From NCBI RefSeq assembly GCF_022808695.1, contig NZ_JAKZKW010000001.1:620001-684000 (forward strand): 64,000 bases of DNA, in the 5' to 3' direction. The notes under the pieces were generated by a model. It worked only from the letters and a program-made list of their open reading frames with translations. It made no database searches and had not been told where the DNA came from. This document shows positions 51,481 through 60,047 of the stretch, piece after piece (the first letter of the stretch is position 1; each line of letters opens with the position of its first letter). Origin of the DNA: Fundidesulfovibrio soli (GTDB lineage: Bacteria; Desulfobacterota; Desulfovibrionia; Desulfovibrionales; Desulfovibrionaceae). A program made the translations under genes and the position numbers.

Positions 51481-52149
51481 ATGCCCCGACCCACGCGGTC
51501 CCCCTGGATAGACGTCTCCGTGCCCGTCCGCACCGGCATGCCCGTCTGGCCGGGCGACCCGCCAACCCTGACCGAACGCCTGCTGGACCTGGAGCGCGGC
51601 GACCCCTGCACCCTGACCCGCGTCGAGATGTGCGCCCACGCGGGCACGCACATGGACGCACCCGCCCACTTCGTCGCGGGCGGCGCGAACATGGACGCCC
51701 TGCCCCCGGACACCGGCATCGGCAGGGCCCGGGTGATCGCCATCCTCGATCCGGGAGCCGTCACCGCCGGGGAGCTTGCCCCGCACCGGATCAGGCGTGG
51801 GGAGCGCATCCTGCTGAAGACGGCCAATTCCGCCCGCGTCTGGGATTCCGCCGGTTTCCTTGAGGACTGCGTGCGCCTGACTCCCTGTGCGGCCGCCTAT
51901 CTTGCGGAGCGCGGGCCGAGGCTGCTGGGTGTGGACGGGCTCTCCGTGGGCGGGCAGGACGAGTCCGGCGAGGAAGTGCACCGCATCCTGCTGAGCGCCG
52001 GGGTCTGGATTCTGGAGGGGTTGGATCTTTCAAACGTGGAGCCGGGCTCAGTGGAACTCGTCTGCCTGCCCCTCAGGCTGGCAGGGGCCGAGGGCGCACC
52101 GGCGCGGGCGCTGGTCCGCCCAATCGGGCGGCGGCGCGCTGGAGGTTGA
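51481..52149 (+). CDS. Cyclase-family metal hydrolase (kynurenine formamidase-like)
   Basis: 222 residues; ATG 51481 has GGGAG upstream. The family motif H-x-G-T-H-x-D-x-P-x-H appears as HAGTHMDAPAHF near residue 58. VPVRTGMPVWPGDPP at the N-terminus and GVDGLSVGGQD in the C-terminal half are typical. Relatives hydrolyse N-formylkynurenine or cyclic amides with zinc or manganese; the substrate here is not known. It converges tightly on the ParA-like gene (1-base gap). Confidence 0.88.
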   Translation: MPRPTRSPWIDVSVPVRTGMPVWPGDPPTLTERLLDLERGDPCTLTRVEMCAHAGTHMDAPAHFVAGGANMDALPPDTGIGRARVIAILDPGAVTAGELAPHRIRRGERILLKTANSARVWDSAGFLEDCVRLTPCAAAYLAERGPRLLGVDGLSVGGQDESGEEVHRILLSAGVWILEGLDLSNVEPGSVELVCLPLRLAGAEGAPARALVRPIGRRRAGG

Positions 52150-52150
52150 A

Positions 52151-53476
52151 TCAGGTGGGGCGCATGGCGCAGCGGCGCACGGCCCCGGCCAGGTCCTCCA
52201 GGTTGAAGGGCAGGTCCATGACGGCTGACGGTTCGCGGCGCAGGCGGGGCATCTCCTTGGAGCCCAGGCTGCGCACGAGCACGTATTGAAGTTCCCCCAG
52301 CTCGGCCAGCATGGCCTGCGGAATGTCCCGGCCGCCCGGCCAATAGAGCACCGCGGCGTCGGCGCTCCCGCCCGCCGGGTTCACGCCCAGCCCAGCCGCG
52401 TCCAGGCTCTCCGCGAGGATGTCCCCGATGGAGGCGTCGGGGCTGATCACGTTCACGCGCACGCTCTGCGGAGGGCCGCCCCGCCCCGCATGGGCGTCCT
52501 CTCCCGGCTCCATGCCCGAGCGGGCCTTGAGCAGCAGTGCCTTCAGTCGGGCCGCCACGGCCACGCCGTCGGTGCGCCCGGGGTTCTCCAGCAGATTCGC
52601 CAGGGTGATGGCCGCGTCCAGGGCCTGGCGCGTGGCCTGCGAAGCCGTGAGCCTGGGGCTCACAGGCAGCCGCTCGCGCATGCGCACCAGCGCCCCCTCC
52701 ATCACGCGGGCCGGGTCGGACTCGCCTAGCCCGGCGGCCAGGGGGGCCTGGTCCAGGCTCCTGGCCAGGGCGAGCAGGGAGCGGCCCGCGTCCGAGGCGG
52801 GGAAAATCTCCAGCAGGGGGCGCTGCCTGGCGGCCGCCGCGGAGACGTGCGGGTCGTTGGGGACGTAGCCCAGGTAGCGGGCGTCGAGTTTGAGATACTT
52901 GACCATGGCCCCGCGCACCCGGTTGAAAATCTCCTGGGCGGATGCGGCGGACGCTGCTTTGTTCACCAGCAGGCAGGGGCTGCGGCGCATGCCGTTCTCG
53001 GCCAGCACCTTCACCAGGGCGTAGGCGTCGGTGATGGAGGACGGGTCCGGGTTGACCACCACCAGCAGCTCCGGACAGGCCAGGCACAGGGAGAGCACCT
53101 GGCTGGAGATGCCGGGGGAGTTGTCCACCACCAGATAGTCGTAGCCCGAAAGCTTGGAGAACTGGGCGGCCATGACCGAGCGCAACTCCCTGGAGAGGTC
53201 GGCCAGGCGGGACACGCCCGAGCCACCGGGGACCACGTCCAGGCCTGGAGCCGCCCGGATCAGGGCCTGCTCCATGGGCACGCCCTCGAAGAGCACGTGC
53301 TCAAGGGTGAGTTCCGGCGTGATGCCCAGGAGCACGTCCACATTGGAGAGGCCCAGGTCCGCGTCCAGCAGGCAGACCCTGCGGCCGAGCCTGGCCAGGC
53401 CCACGCAGAGGTTCACCGAAACACTTGTCTTGCCGGTGCCGCCCTTGCCGCTGGCCACGGCCAGCACGCGGCTCAC
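52151..53476 (-). CDS. ParA/MinD-family ATPase with extra C-terminal domain (FlhG-like)
   Basis: 441 residues from a GTG that overlaps the kinase stop as GTGA. The deviant Walker A SGKGGTGKTS is at about 9-18, the Walker A' LLDADLGLSNVDVLLG at about 36-51, and Walker B YLVVDNSPG near 115. GLDVVPGGSGVSRLADLS is typical of the MinD/FlhG/FleN branch. After about residue 260 a further region ends in a domain resembling a degraded receiver (VRVNVISPDASIGDILAESL). No flhF is adjacent, so a flagellar-number role is uncertain; direct coupling to a hybrid kinase suggests localisation control of that signalling unit. Confidence 0.88.
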   Translation of the reverse strand: MSRVLAVASGKGGTGKTSVSVNLCVGLARLGRRVCLLDADLGLSNVDVLLGITPELTLEHVLFEGVPMEQALIRAAPGLDVVPGGSGVSRLADLSRELRSVMAAQFSKLSGYDYLVVDNSPGISSQVLSLCLACPELLVVVNPDPSSITDAYALVKVLAENGMRRSPCLLVNKAASAASAQEIFNRVRGAMVKYLKLDARYLGYVPNDPHVSAAAARQRPLLEIFPASDAGRSLLALARSLDQAPLAAGLGESDPARVMEGALVRMRERLPVSPRLTASQATRQALDAAITLANLLENPGRTDGVAVAARLKALLLKARSGMEPGEDAHAGRGGPPQSVRVNVISPDASIGDILAESLDAAGLGVNPAGGSADAAVLYWPGGRDIPQAMLAELGELQYVLVRSLGSKEMPRLRREPSAVMDLPFNLEDLAGAVRRCAMRPT

Positions 53477-56145
53477 GGCCTGGGCCCGCCGTCCAGGAGC
53501 TTGCCCACCTCGGCCAGCAGGGCGTCCACCTGGAAGGGCTTGCGCAGGCACGCCACCACGCCCAGGCTGCGCGCCTCCAGAATCTCCTCCTCGCTGGCCA
53601 GCCCGGTGAGCACCAGCACGGGCATCCCGGACTGCGCGAAGCTGCCAGCCTCGCGCAGGAGCGAAAGGCCGTCGCGGCTTGGCATCCTGATGTCGAGGAT
53701 CATCAGCCTGTAGCGGTTTTCGCGCAACAGGTGCAGGGCCTTCTCCCCGTCTTCGGCGACCTCCACGGCGTAGCCCTTGGACTCCAGGGCCTCGCGCAGG
53801 ATGTCGCGGATGTGGCGCTCGTCGTCCACCACGAGCACGGCCTGCCGGGGGGTGCGCCCCTCGGCGGGGATGTCCTGCGCGGGGGTCTGGGCCACGAAAT
53901 CCCTCGGAAGCACCACGTTGAACACCGAGCCGTGCCCGGGGGCGCTCTCCACGTCGATGCGGCCCTTGTGCGCCTGGACGATGCCGTAGGCAGTGGAGAG
54001 CCCCAGCCCAGTGCCCTTGCCCTCGCCCTTGGTGGTGAAGAAGGGGTCGAAGATCTTGTCCTTGTTCTCGGGGAGGATGCCCATGCCGGTATCGGCGACG
54101 CTGAAGGTCACGGAGTCGCTCACGGGGGAGAAGGATATGCCCGCGGTGAGCGTTCCGCCCGGGGCCGCGCCCTCCACTGTGCTCTCCATGGCGTGCTGGG
54201 CGTTCAGCACGAGGTTCAAAAGCACCTGCTCCATCTGGCGGGGGTCGGCCTTGATGTCGGGAATGCCTGGCTTGTAGTCCCGCCGGATGGTCACGCCCTG
54301 GCTGGCCAGGCCGCCCTCGGTGAGCCCGAGGACCCTGTCCATGACCTCGCGCGGGTTCATGGACTCCATGCGCGGCGAGGCCGGGCGCGCGAAGTCCATG
54401 AGGCTGCCCAGGATGGCGCTTATGCGGTCGATCTGGTCCACCATCTGGCGCAGGCCCTTCTTGGTGGCCTCGTCCGTTGCGCGCATGGCCATGAGCTGGG
54501 CGCGGGCCGAGATGATGGCCAGGGGATTGTTGATCTCGTGGGCGGCCCCGGCGGCGAGCTGGCCCACGGCCGCGAGGCGCTGGGTCTTGAGGAGCTTCTC
54601 GTTGAGGTCCTGCATGGAGAGCATGACCTCGCTCAGCCGCTCCGAGCGCGCCTCGCACCGTGCCACCAGCTCCAGCCTGCGGAAGGCCTGGGCCGCCAGT
54701 TGGGCCAGCAGGCTCACTGCGGCGCGCTCTTCCTCCCCGATGGAGCCTTCAGAGGGGAGATACAGCAGCTCCCCGACGACATCCCCGCCCGCCACCAGGC
54801 TGACCATGGCCACGCCGTCCAGGAAGTGTATGGGCGGGCCCTCCGGGCCGTGCAAGGCGCTGGCCCGGGTGCGAAGCCCCGAAAGGTTGGCGGCGACGGC
54901 GGGGTGGAGCAAGGCCGCATCCTCGGCCACGGGTTCGAGGCTGGGCGTAAGGCGGACAGCCAGGGGCCTGGCGCCCCCCTCCCCGCCCCAGGCCTGGCCC
55001 GCGCAGGCGGTGAGCGTCGGGTCGCACAGGCCGGCGAAGCCGTCCATGGCCCCGAAGCGGTCGCGCATACAGGCCGCCAGGGCGGCGAGAACGTCCTGCG
55101 GGATGTCCGCCTTGGCGATGGCGACCCCAGCCAGGGCCACGTTGCGCAGCGCCTGCACGTCTCTTTCCAGCCCGCGGCTCTTGCCCGAGAGGTTCAGGTT
55201 GGCGTCGCCCAGGCGTCTGTTGGCGCGCCCGAGGGCGTTGCAGTAAAAGGCCGCGGCGTCCTCCTTGAGGTCGAACAGGGCGGCCCGCTGGGCGAACATC
55301 CTGCCCACGCCCTCCCGAACGGCCGCGAGGACGGCGGGGGTATCCAGCCCGAGCCCGGAGGCGAGCTCCATGCTCCTGGGGTCGGTTCCGGGGTGCACCG
55401 TGCCCAGGGACTCATGCGCCAGCCGGTCTGACAGGGCGGCCACCATGCTGGTCTGGGCGGATTCGCCCAGGCCCAACAAGGCGCTGGCGGGCTGATGGTG
55501 CATCCAGGCGGCGTCGACAAGCTCCGCCGGAAGCCTCCAGCGTTCCAGAAGCCATTTGCCCGCCAGGCAGTGGTCCGCGCCGAAGGACTCCTGCTCCTGC
55601 TTGAGGAGCTGGTTACCGATCAGGAATTCGTCGCTGAGCAGCGCGGCGTAGGCATCCCCCCCGGCCGAGAGCAGGGCGAGCTTGCCGCAATCGTGCAGGA
55701 GCCCGGCCGCGAAGGCCCTGCCCGCAAGGCCCGGGCGGAAGCGCTCCGCGATGAGCTTTGCGGCGCAGGCGCAGGCCAGGCTGTGACGCCAGATCTCGCT
55801 GACGGCCGGATCGCCCGACTCGAAGCTCTTGAGCAGGCCTTCGCGCACGCACACGCACAGCGCCAGGTTGCACACCACGTCCGTACCCAGGAACATGACC
55901 GCCTGGCGGATGTCGTCCACCTTCTCGAAGCGGTTGAACTCCGCCGAGTGCGCATGGCGCAGCACGCGCAAGGATACGGCTGGGTCCATCTCCATGGCCT
56001 CGATGAGCTCAGCCATGTCCGGCGCGGGCTGGGTGACAAGGGCCAGGATGCGTTGAGCCGAGGCGGGGGCCGAGGGCAGCGTGTCGATGCGGTCGATCAG
56101 GGTTCGCATTCTTTCAGCGGCAATCTGTGTATGTTCCTGGCGCAT
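53473..56145 (-). CDS. HDOD domain-histidine kinase-receiver hybrid
   Basis: 890 residues from ATG 56145. HDOD domain (about 1-280) with the degenerate HD site FAAGLLHDCGKLALL. A GAF-like middle follows. HisKA H-box AGAAHEINNPLAII has the phospho-His near 533. HATPase motifs are VLLNLVLNAQHAM, ADTGMGI and GKGTGLGLST. The C-terminal receiver has AVLVVDDE and the phospho-acceptor Asp in LMILDIRMP near 818. HDOD proteins link signalling to motility or cell-cycle control. It is co-translated with the ParA-like ATPase and divergent from a receiver-HD-GYP gene, a likely output. Confidence 0.93.
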   Translation of the reverse strand: MRQEHTQIAAERMRTLIDRIDTLPSAPASAQRILALVTQPAPDMAELIEAMEMDPAVSLRVLRHAHSAEFNRFEKVDDIRQAVMFLGTDVVCNLALCVCVREGLLKSFESGDPAVSEIWRHSLACACAAKLIAERFRPGLAGRAFAAGLLHDCGKLALLSAGGDAYAALLSDEFLIGNQLLKQEQESFGADHCLAGKWLLERWRLPAELVDAAWMHHQPASALLGLGESAQTSMVAALSDRLAHESLGTVHPGTDPRSMELASGLGLDTPAVLAAVREGVGRMFAQRAALFDLKEDAAAFYCNALGRANRRLGDANLNLSGKSRGLERDVQALRNVALAGVAIAKADIPQDVLAALAACMRDRFGAMDGFAGLCDPTLTACAGQAWGGEGGARPLAVRLTPSLEPVAEDAALLHPAVAANLSGLRTRASALHGPEGPPIHFLDGVAMVSLVAGGDVVGELLYLPSEGSIGEEERAAVSLLAQLAAQAFRRLELVARCEARSERLSEVMLSMQDLNEKLLKTQRLAAVGQLAAGAAHEINNPLAIISARAQLMAMRATDEATKKGLRQMVDQIDRISAILGSLMDFARPASPRMESMNPREVMDRVLGLTEGGLASQGVTIRRDYKPGIPDIKADPRQMEQVLLNLVLNAQHAMESTVEGAAPGGTLTAGISFSPVSDSVTFSVADTGMGILPENKDKIFDPFFTTKGEGKGTGLGLSTAYGIVQAHKGRIDVESAPGHGSVFNVVLPRDFVAQTPAQDIPAEGRTPRQAVLVVDDERHIRDILREALESKGYAVEVAEDGEKALHLLRENRYRLMILDIRMPSRDGLSLLREAGSFAQSGMPVLVLTGLASEEEILEARSLGVVACLRKPFQVDALLAEVGKLLDGGPRP

Positions 56146-56264
56146 GGTCACCGCAGGGTATGGGTTGCGGAGGGGACAACTTTGTCCGCATCCATTAGAA
56201 CAACACGAAAAAAAAGAAAACCGTCCGACGCACCTCCCAGAACTTTGTTTCTGGAAATCCGCGA

Positions 56265-56270
56265 TATACT
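56265..56270 (+). promoter_or_regulatory. Possible -10 box for the receiver-HD-GYP gene
   Basis: TATACT, 80 bases before the ATG, in the 204-base divergent spacer. No well-spaced -35 (a TTGTTT lies 14 bases upstream), so an activator or other sigma factor may be needed. Confidence 0.3.
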
Positions 56271-56349
56271 GGACAAATGAAGTTCCATTATTGTACGGAT
56301 CATTCCATATGGCTGCAGTGCACCCTCACCCTCCGGGAGAGATCGGAAT

Positions 56350-57840
56350 ATGAGCACGGCCGGAACATCCATCCTGCTGGTGGACGACGAGCCCGAACTA
56401 CTCGAGGTCTGCGCCGAGGCCCTTTCTGACCTGGCCGGGAAGATCTCCACCGCCGGAGACGGCCTTCAGGCGGCCACCCTCATCGCGCAGGAAAGCTACG
56501 ACCTCGTCATCAGCGACCTGCGGATGCCAGGCGCGGGCGGCATGGACCTCATCAAGTCGGTCTCGCGCATCTCGCCCGGCACCGACGTCATCGTGCTCAC
56601 CGGCTTCGGCACCATCGACAACGCGGTGGAGTGCGTTCGCCTGGGCGCGGTGAACTACCTGCTCAAGCCCTTCCGCGTGGAGAGCCTTCGCTCCGCCGTT
56701 ATCAAGGCCCTGGACGAGCGCTCCATGCGCCAGCAGCAGAAGGCCGTCAGCGACCTCTCGCGCATGCTGGACCTCAACAACGCCCTCTCCATCCAGAAGG
56801 ACTCCAAGTCCCTCATCAAGGAATTCCTGCTCCAGGTCCGCTCCAGCTTCATGCCGGACGGCATCGCCTTCTTTTATGGAGGCTCGCCCAACGGCAACGG
56901 CAACGGCAACGGTAACGGCGTGCATGGCGGCAGGCACGTTCTCATTGGCCCCCACTTCCGGGACCACCCCGAGGTGCGGGCCTGGTTCGAATCGCTCGCG
57001 GGTTCGCTGGCCAACAGGGGCCGCCCCCTGCTGCTCGAGGAGCAACTGCTGCGCCAAGCTTTCGGCCAGAGGGTGTCGGAAGGCGCCGTCCCCGCCTCTG
57101 CCATCGGTGTGAGCGTTAGCGGCCCGGAGGGTACCCCGGGCGCGGTGGTGGCCCTGCGCGCCGAAGGCTCGAGCCCCTACTCCCTTTCGGACCTGCACCT
57201 GCTCACGCTGTTCGCGGCCCACGCCTCGCTCTGCTTCGAGAGCCACTGGGCCTGCACGCGCCTGAAATCGGTCAACGACGAGATCGTGTTCTCCCTGGTG
57301 CACGCCGTGGAGGCCAAGGACACCTACACCAGGGGCCACTCCGAGCGGGTCAGCCGCTATGCGGCCAGACTGGGGAAATTCATCGGCCTGGAGCAACGGG
57401 AGGTGGACCTGGTGCGTACAGCGGGCATGCTCCACGACGTGGGCAAGATCGGGGTGCCTGACAGCATCCTCAACAAGCCCGCCATACTCGAACCGCACGA
57501 GCTGCCCGTGATGCGCCAGCATCCAGCCATCGCCCGCAACATCCTGGGCAAGGTGGCGAGCCTCACCGACGTGCTGCCCGTGGTGTACCACCACCACGAG
57601 CGCTTTGACGGCACAGGCTATCCCGACGGCCTGAAGGGGGAGGACATCCCTTTCCTGGCTAGGCTGATCAGCGTCGCCGACGGCTTCGAGGCCATGACCA
57701 CGGACCGGGCCTACCACCGGGCCCGCAGCGTGGACGCCGCGCGAGCCATCCTGGCCAACGGCGCCGGGCGCCAGTGGGACCCGGGGCTCGTGCAGGCTTG
57801 GCTCAAGCTGCTCGACGCCGGCGGACTCGGCGCACCCTAG
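56350..57840 (+). CDS. Response regulator with HD-GYP c-di-GMP phosphodiesterase output
   Basis: 496 residues. Receiver domain 1-125 with DDEPE, phospho-Asp in LVISDLRMPG near 56 and the Lys of LLKPF. A GAF-like middle (about 140-310) contains an NG repeat (about 181-190). The HD-GYP domain (about 320-490) has LHDVGKIGVPD near 360 and HHERFDGTGYPDGLKGEDIP near 414, complete for metal and substrate. It should degrade c-di-GMP when phosphorylated, probably by the divergent hybrid kinase (inference). GGGAGA upstream of the ATG is a usable ribosome site. Confidence 0.94.
   Translation: MSTAGTSILLVDDEPELLEVCAEALSDLAGKISTAGDGLQAATLIAQESYDLVISDLRMPGAGGMDLIKSVSRISPGTDVIVLTGFGTIDNAVECVRLGAVNYLLKPFRVESLRSAVIKALDERSMRQQQKAVSDLSRMLDLNNALSIQKDSKSLIKEFLLQVRSSFMPDGIAFFYGGSPNGNGNGNGNGVHGGRHVLIGPHFRDHPEVRAWFESLAGSLANRGRPLLLEEQLLRQAFGQRVSEGAVPASAIGVSVSGPEGTPGAVVALRAEGSSPYSLSDLHLLTLFAAHASLCFESHWACTRLKSVNDEIVFSLVHAVEAKDTYTRGHSERVSRYAARLGKFIGLEQREVDLVRTAGMLHDVGKIGVPDSILNKPAILEPHELPVMRQHPAIARNILGKVASLTDVLPVVYHHHERFDGTGYPDGLKGEDIPFLARLISVADGFEAMTTDRAYHRARSVDAARAILANGAGRQWDPGLVQAWLKLLDAGGLGAP
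56890..56919 (+). repeat. Hexanucleotide tandem repeat (AACGGC)5 in the HD-GYP gene
   Basis: Five units (one with a T at position 6) encode Asn-Gly pairs. Copy changes would alter linker length, not frame. Confidence 0.9.
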
Positions 57841-58080
57841 GGCGCCTCTCGACGCGTATGCACAGGCTTTCACCAGCCTGACCCTCATCCTCCCTGCGCA
57901 GCTTCGGCTCAAACGATTGCCCCCCATCCTGAGGGCGGGCCTCGCTCATCGCTTATCATTATTCCAACATATTCCCGAAGCCGTATCGACTGCAAACCAG
58001 CCTGAAGGCCTTTCCAACAGCACGGCCAAACGTGATGACGAACGGTCACAAGCTGTTCCCAGCTTACAGTCAACGGAGTT

Positions 58081-58105
58081 TGCGTGATGTTTTCCAGATC
58101 ACGCA
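58081..58105. promoter_or_regulatory. Inverted repeat, operator-like, upstream of the exopolysaccharide operon
   Basis: Perfect 8-bp arms with a 9-base spacer, the geometry of a dimeric helix-turn-helix regulator site. It lies about 170 bases before the candidate promoter. Confidence 0.45.
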
Positions 58106-58253
58106 GGTATCCTCCATATTTTGGGGCATCAAACGAAACGCACCCCACTTGATTTATCTCGCATGGATATCACTGCATATTTTTAATTAATCTCAATAAA
58201 ACATGTATTTGCAAAAGCAGCGCCCAAACTAAATCAGAACAAATCAAAATACA

Positions 58254-58284
58254 TTGACTCTTTGCTGCGGAATGTGTGTATATA
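58254..58284 (+). promoter_or_regulatory. Candidate sigma-70 promoter of the exopolysaccharide operon
   Basis: TTGACT and TATATA with a slightly long 19-base spacer, within an AT-rich segment. This is the best match in the leader, but not a strong one. Confidence 0.35.
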
Positions 58285-58552
58285 TCCACTGCGTATTGAT
58301 TCTTAATGTCTATCAGGCTTATGGGGATTTGGAGAATATTTGCATACGAAAAACACGCAACTTTCATATTTTATCAATAAATTTAATGCAGTAACAACAG
58401 ACATCGAAACAGAGACGTTGACCTGTCTTCTTACCGCATATAAATACCAAAGATATGAAATCAGGAGGTTTCTCACAACGCCCATAGCCAGTTCCATGCG
58501 ACGCGGCAACAACGTTGATTTGCGTGACAATATCAAGCGGTAGGTTTACACG

Positions 58553-59983
58553 ATGTTTGAGCAAAGATGTAATTCTTACCTACGCAATGCAAAGCTGTGC
58601 CACGCGGTATCGGTGTTCTTCTCTCTTTTCACTGTCCTCATCATTTTCAATTCAGACGCATACAACGCCGTCGTCGGAAACAGCGGATATGTTGAAATCC
58701 GCACATTGATCCAAAGCATGTGCTACTGTAGCATTGCCTTGATTATCAATTACATCATTTTCAACAATTCGTTCAATAACGACCAATTGGTCTGCATCCC
58801 TACCATTGACGAGCTCGTCAGGTGCTTCATAATTGCAACTATCGCCACCTCCCTTGTTCTGTTCATCATCGACAGTATTGTTTCTCACCAGATATTCTCC
58901 CCCCTGGCCGTCGTTTCATATCTGGTCGTCGGCACAGCCTTTCATTCATTTCTGATCAACACATCGTACCTTACAATCAAAAAGTTCAATTCCAGCAAGA
59001 AGAACAGACGCATCGTCCTCATGGTTGGCTCCAATAGGCATGCTGTGGAAATGGCCAGGTTTTTTGAAGAGAACCAGATACTCGGTTTCTACAACCTTGG
59101 ATTCGTTGACGACGAGAACCACAGCGACGGGGAGGCGCGCCTGCTGAGCACCTTGGACAAGTTCGAAGATGTGATCCGCAACAACGTGATCGACTTCATC
59201 TTCATCCACTTGCCCATCCGATCATACTACGACAGCATATCCACAATCATCGAAAAAGCGGAATGCCAAGGTATCGCCGTCCACTATTTGAGCAACATTT
59301 TCGAACCTCGCAAAAGCAAGCTTGAGGCTTCGCGTGTCGGCTCAGTACACTCCATTGTCCTGCACACTGCCCCCACTGAGGACTGGAGAATTCGCACAAA
59401 GCGCGTCATTGACGTCATAATGGCTATCATCGGCATAATTGTTACATTGCCAATAATGGCAATATCCGCGCTGATAATCAAAATAACTGACAGAGGACCG
59501 ATCATATTCAAGCAAAAGCGCGTTGGGTACAACAAGCGCATATTTAATGTCTACAAGTTGCGCACCATGTGTGTCGGCGCGGAAAGAATGAAGACGGACG
59601 TCGACCACCTCAACGAAATGGATGGGCCTGTTTTCAAGATCAAGTGTGACCCCAGAATAACGCGTTTTGGCAGGTTCCTTCGCAAGTACAGCATCGACGA
59701 GTTGCCTCAGTTCTTCAATGTCCTGCAAGGCGACATGAGCATCGTCGGCCCGCGCGCGATGGCCCTCACCGACTACCAGGGCTTCTCCGAGGATTGGCAG
59801 CGGAGGCGTTTTTCCATGCGCCCCGGACTGACGTGCTACTGGCAGATTCGCGGCCGCAACAAATTGCCTTTCAATGAATGGATGCGTTTGGACATGGAGT
59901 ACATCGACAACTGGAACCTTCTTGAAGATTTCAAGATCATGCTCCTCACCATCCCGGAGATATTCCGAGGGGGAGGGATCTGA
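58553..59983 (+). CDS. Exopolysaccharide undecaprenyl-phosphate sugar phosphotransferase (WcaJ/CpsE-like)
   Basis: 476 residues. It loads the first sugar phosphate onto the lipid carrier. Four N-terminal membrane helices (about 15-140), a CoA-binding-like Rossmann region (RIVLMVGSNRHAVEMARFF), a fifth helix (about 285-310), then the catalytic domain with KRVGYNKRIFNVYKLRTM, KYSIDELPQFFNVLQGDMS and VGPRA. Its codons favour A/T at third positions, unlike the genes just downstream, pointing to recent acquisition. First gene of the operon; the ribosome site is weak. Confidence 0.93.
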   Translation: MFEQRCNSYLRNAKLCHAVSVFFSLFTVLIIFNSDAYNAVVGNSGYVEIRTLIQSMCYCSIALIINYIIFNNSFNNDQLVCIPTIDELVRCFIIATIATSLVLFIIDSIVSHQIFSPLAVVSYLVVGTAFHSFLINTSYLTIKKFNSSKKNRRIVLMVGSNRHAVEMARFFEENQILGFYNLGFVDDENHSDGEARLLSTLDKFEDVIRNNVIDFIFIHLPIRSYYDSISTIIEKAECQGIAVHYLSNIFEPRKSKLEASRVGSVHSIVLHTAPTEDWRIRTKRVIDVIMAIIGIIVTLPIMAISALIIKITDRGPIIFKQKRVGYNKRIFNVYKLRTMCVGAERMKTDVDHLNEMDGPVFKIKCDPRITRFGRFLRKYSIDELPQFFNVLQGDMSIVGPRAMALTDYQGFSEDWQRRRFSMRPGLTCYWQIRGRNKLPFNEWMRLDMEYIDNWNLLEDFKIMLLTIPEIFRGGGI

Positions 59984-60047
59984 AATCTGGCCACTGATGT
60001 TGGTGTAAACAGTCGCACTGCGTATGCACAACATTCAAGGAAGCAAA

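Larger units (their letters stand above)
57841..58552. other. 712-base AT-rich leader of the exopolysaccharide operon
   Basis: There is no gene. From about 58140 the base composition falls far below the window's level. It holds a perfect 8-bp dyad TGCGTGAT-9-ATCACGCA (58081-58105), an operator-like site. A candidate promoter TTGACT (58254-58259) pairs with TATATA (58279-58284, 19-base spacer), giving a leader of roughly 260 bases. Confidence 0.6.

Noticed and set aside
52419-55431. Plus-strand open frames opposite the ParA-like and kinase genes
   Set aside because: Antisense shadows of the intact minus-strand genes.
58331-58346. Sigma-54-like sequence TTGGAGAATATTTGCAT
   Set aside because: Only nine bases separate the GG and GC pairs instead of ten, and the -24 element is poor.
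58537-58543. GCGGTAG, like the core of the RfaH ops element, just before the exopolysaccharide operon
   Set aside because: The same 7-mer also occurs inside coding sequence here (for example near 23031, 28380 and 30518), so it is not specific; the flanking ops bases do not match.
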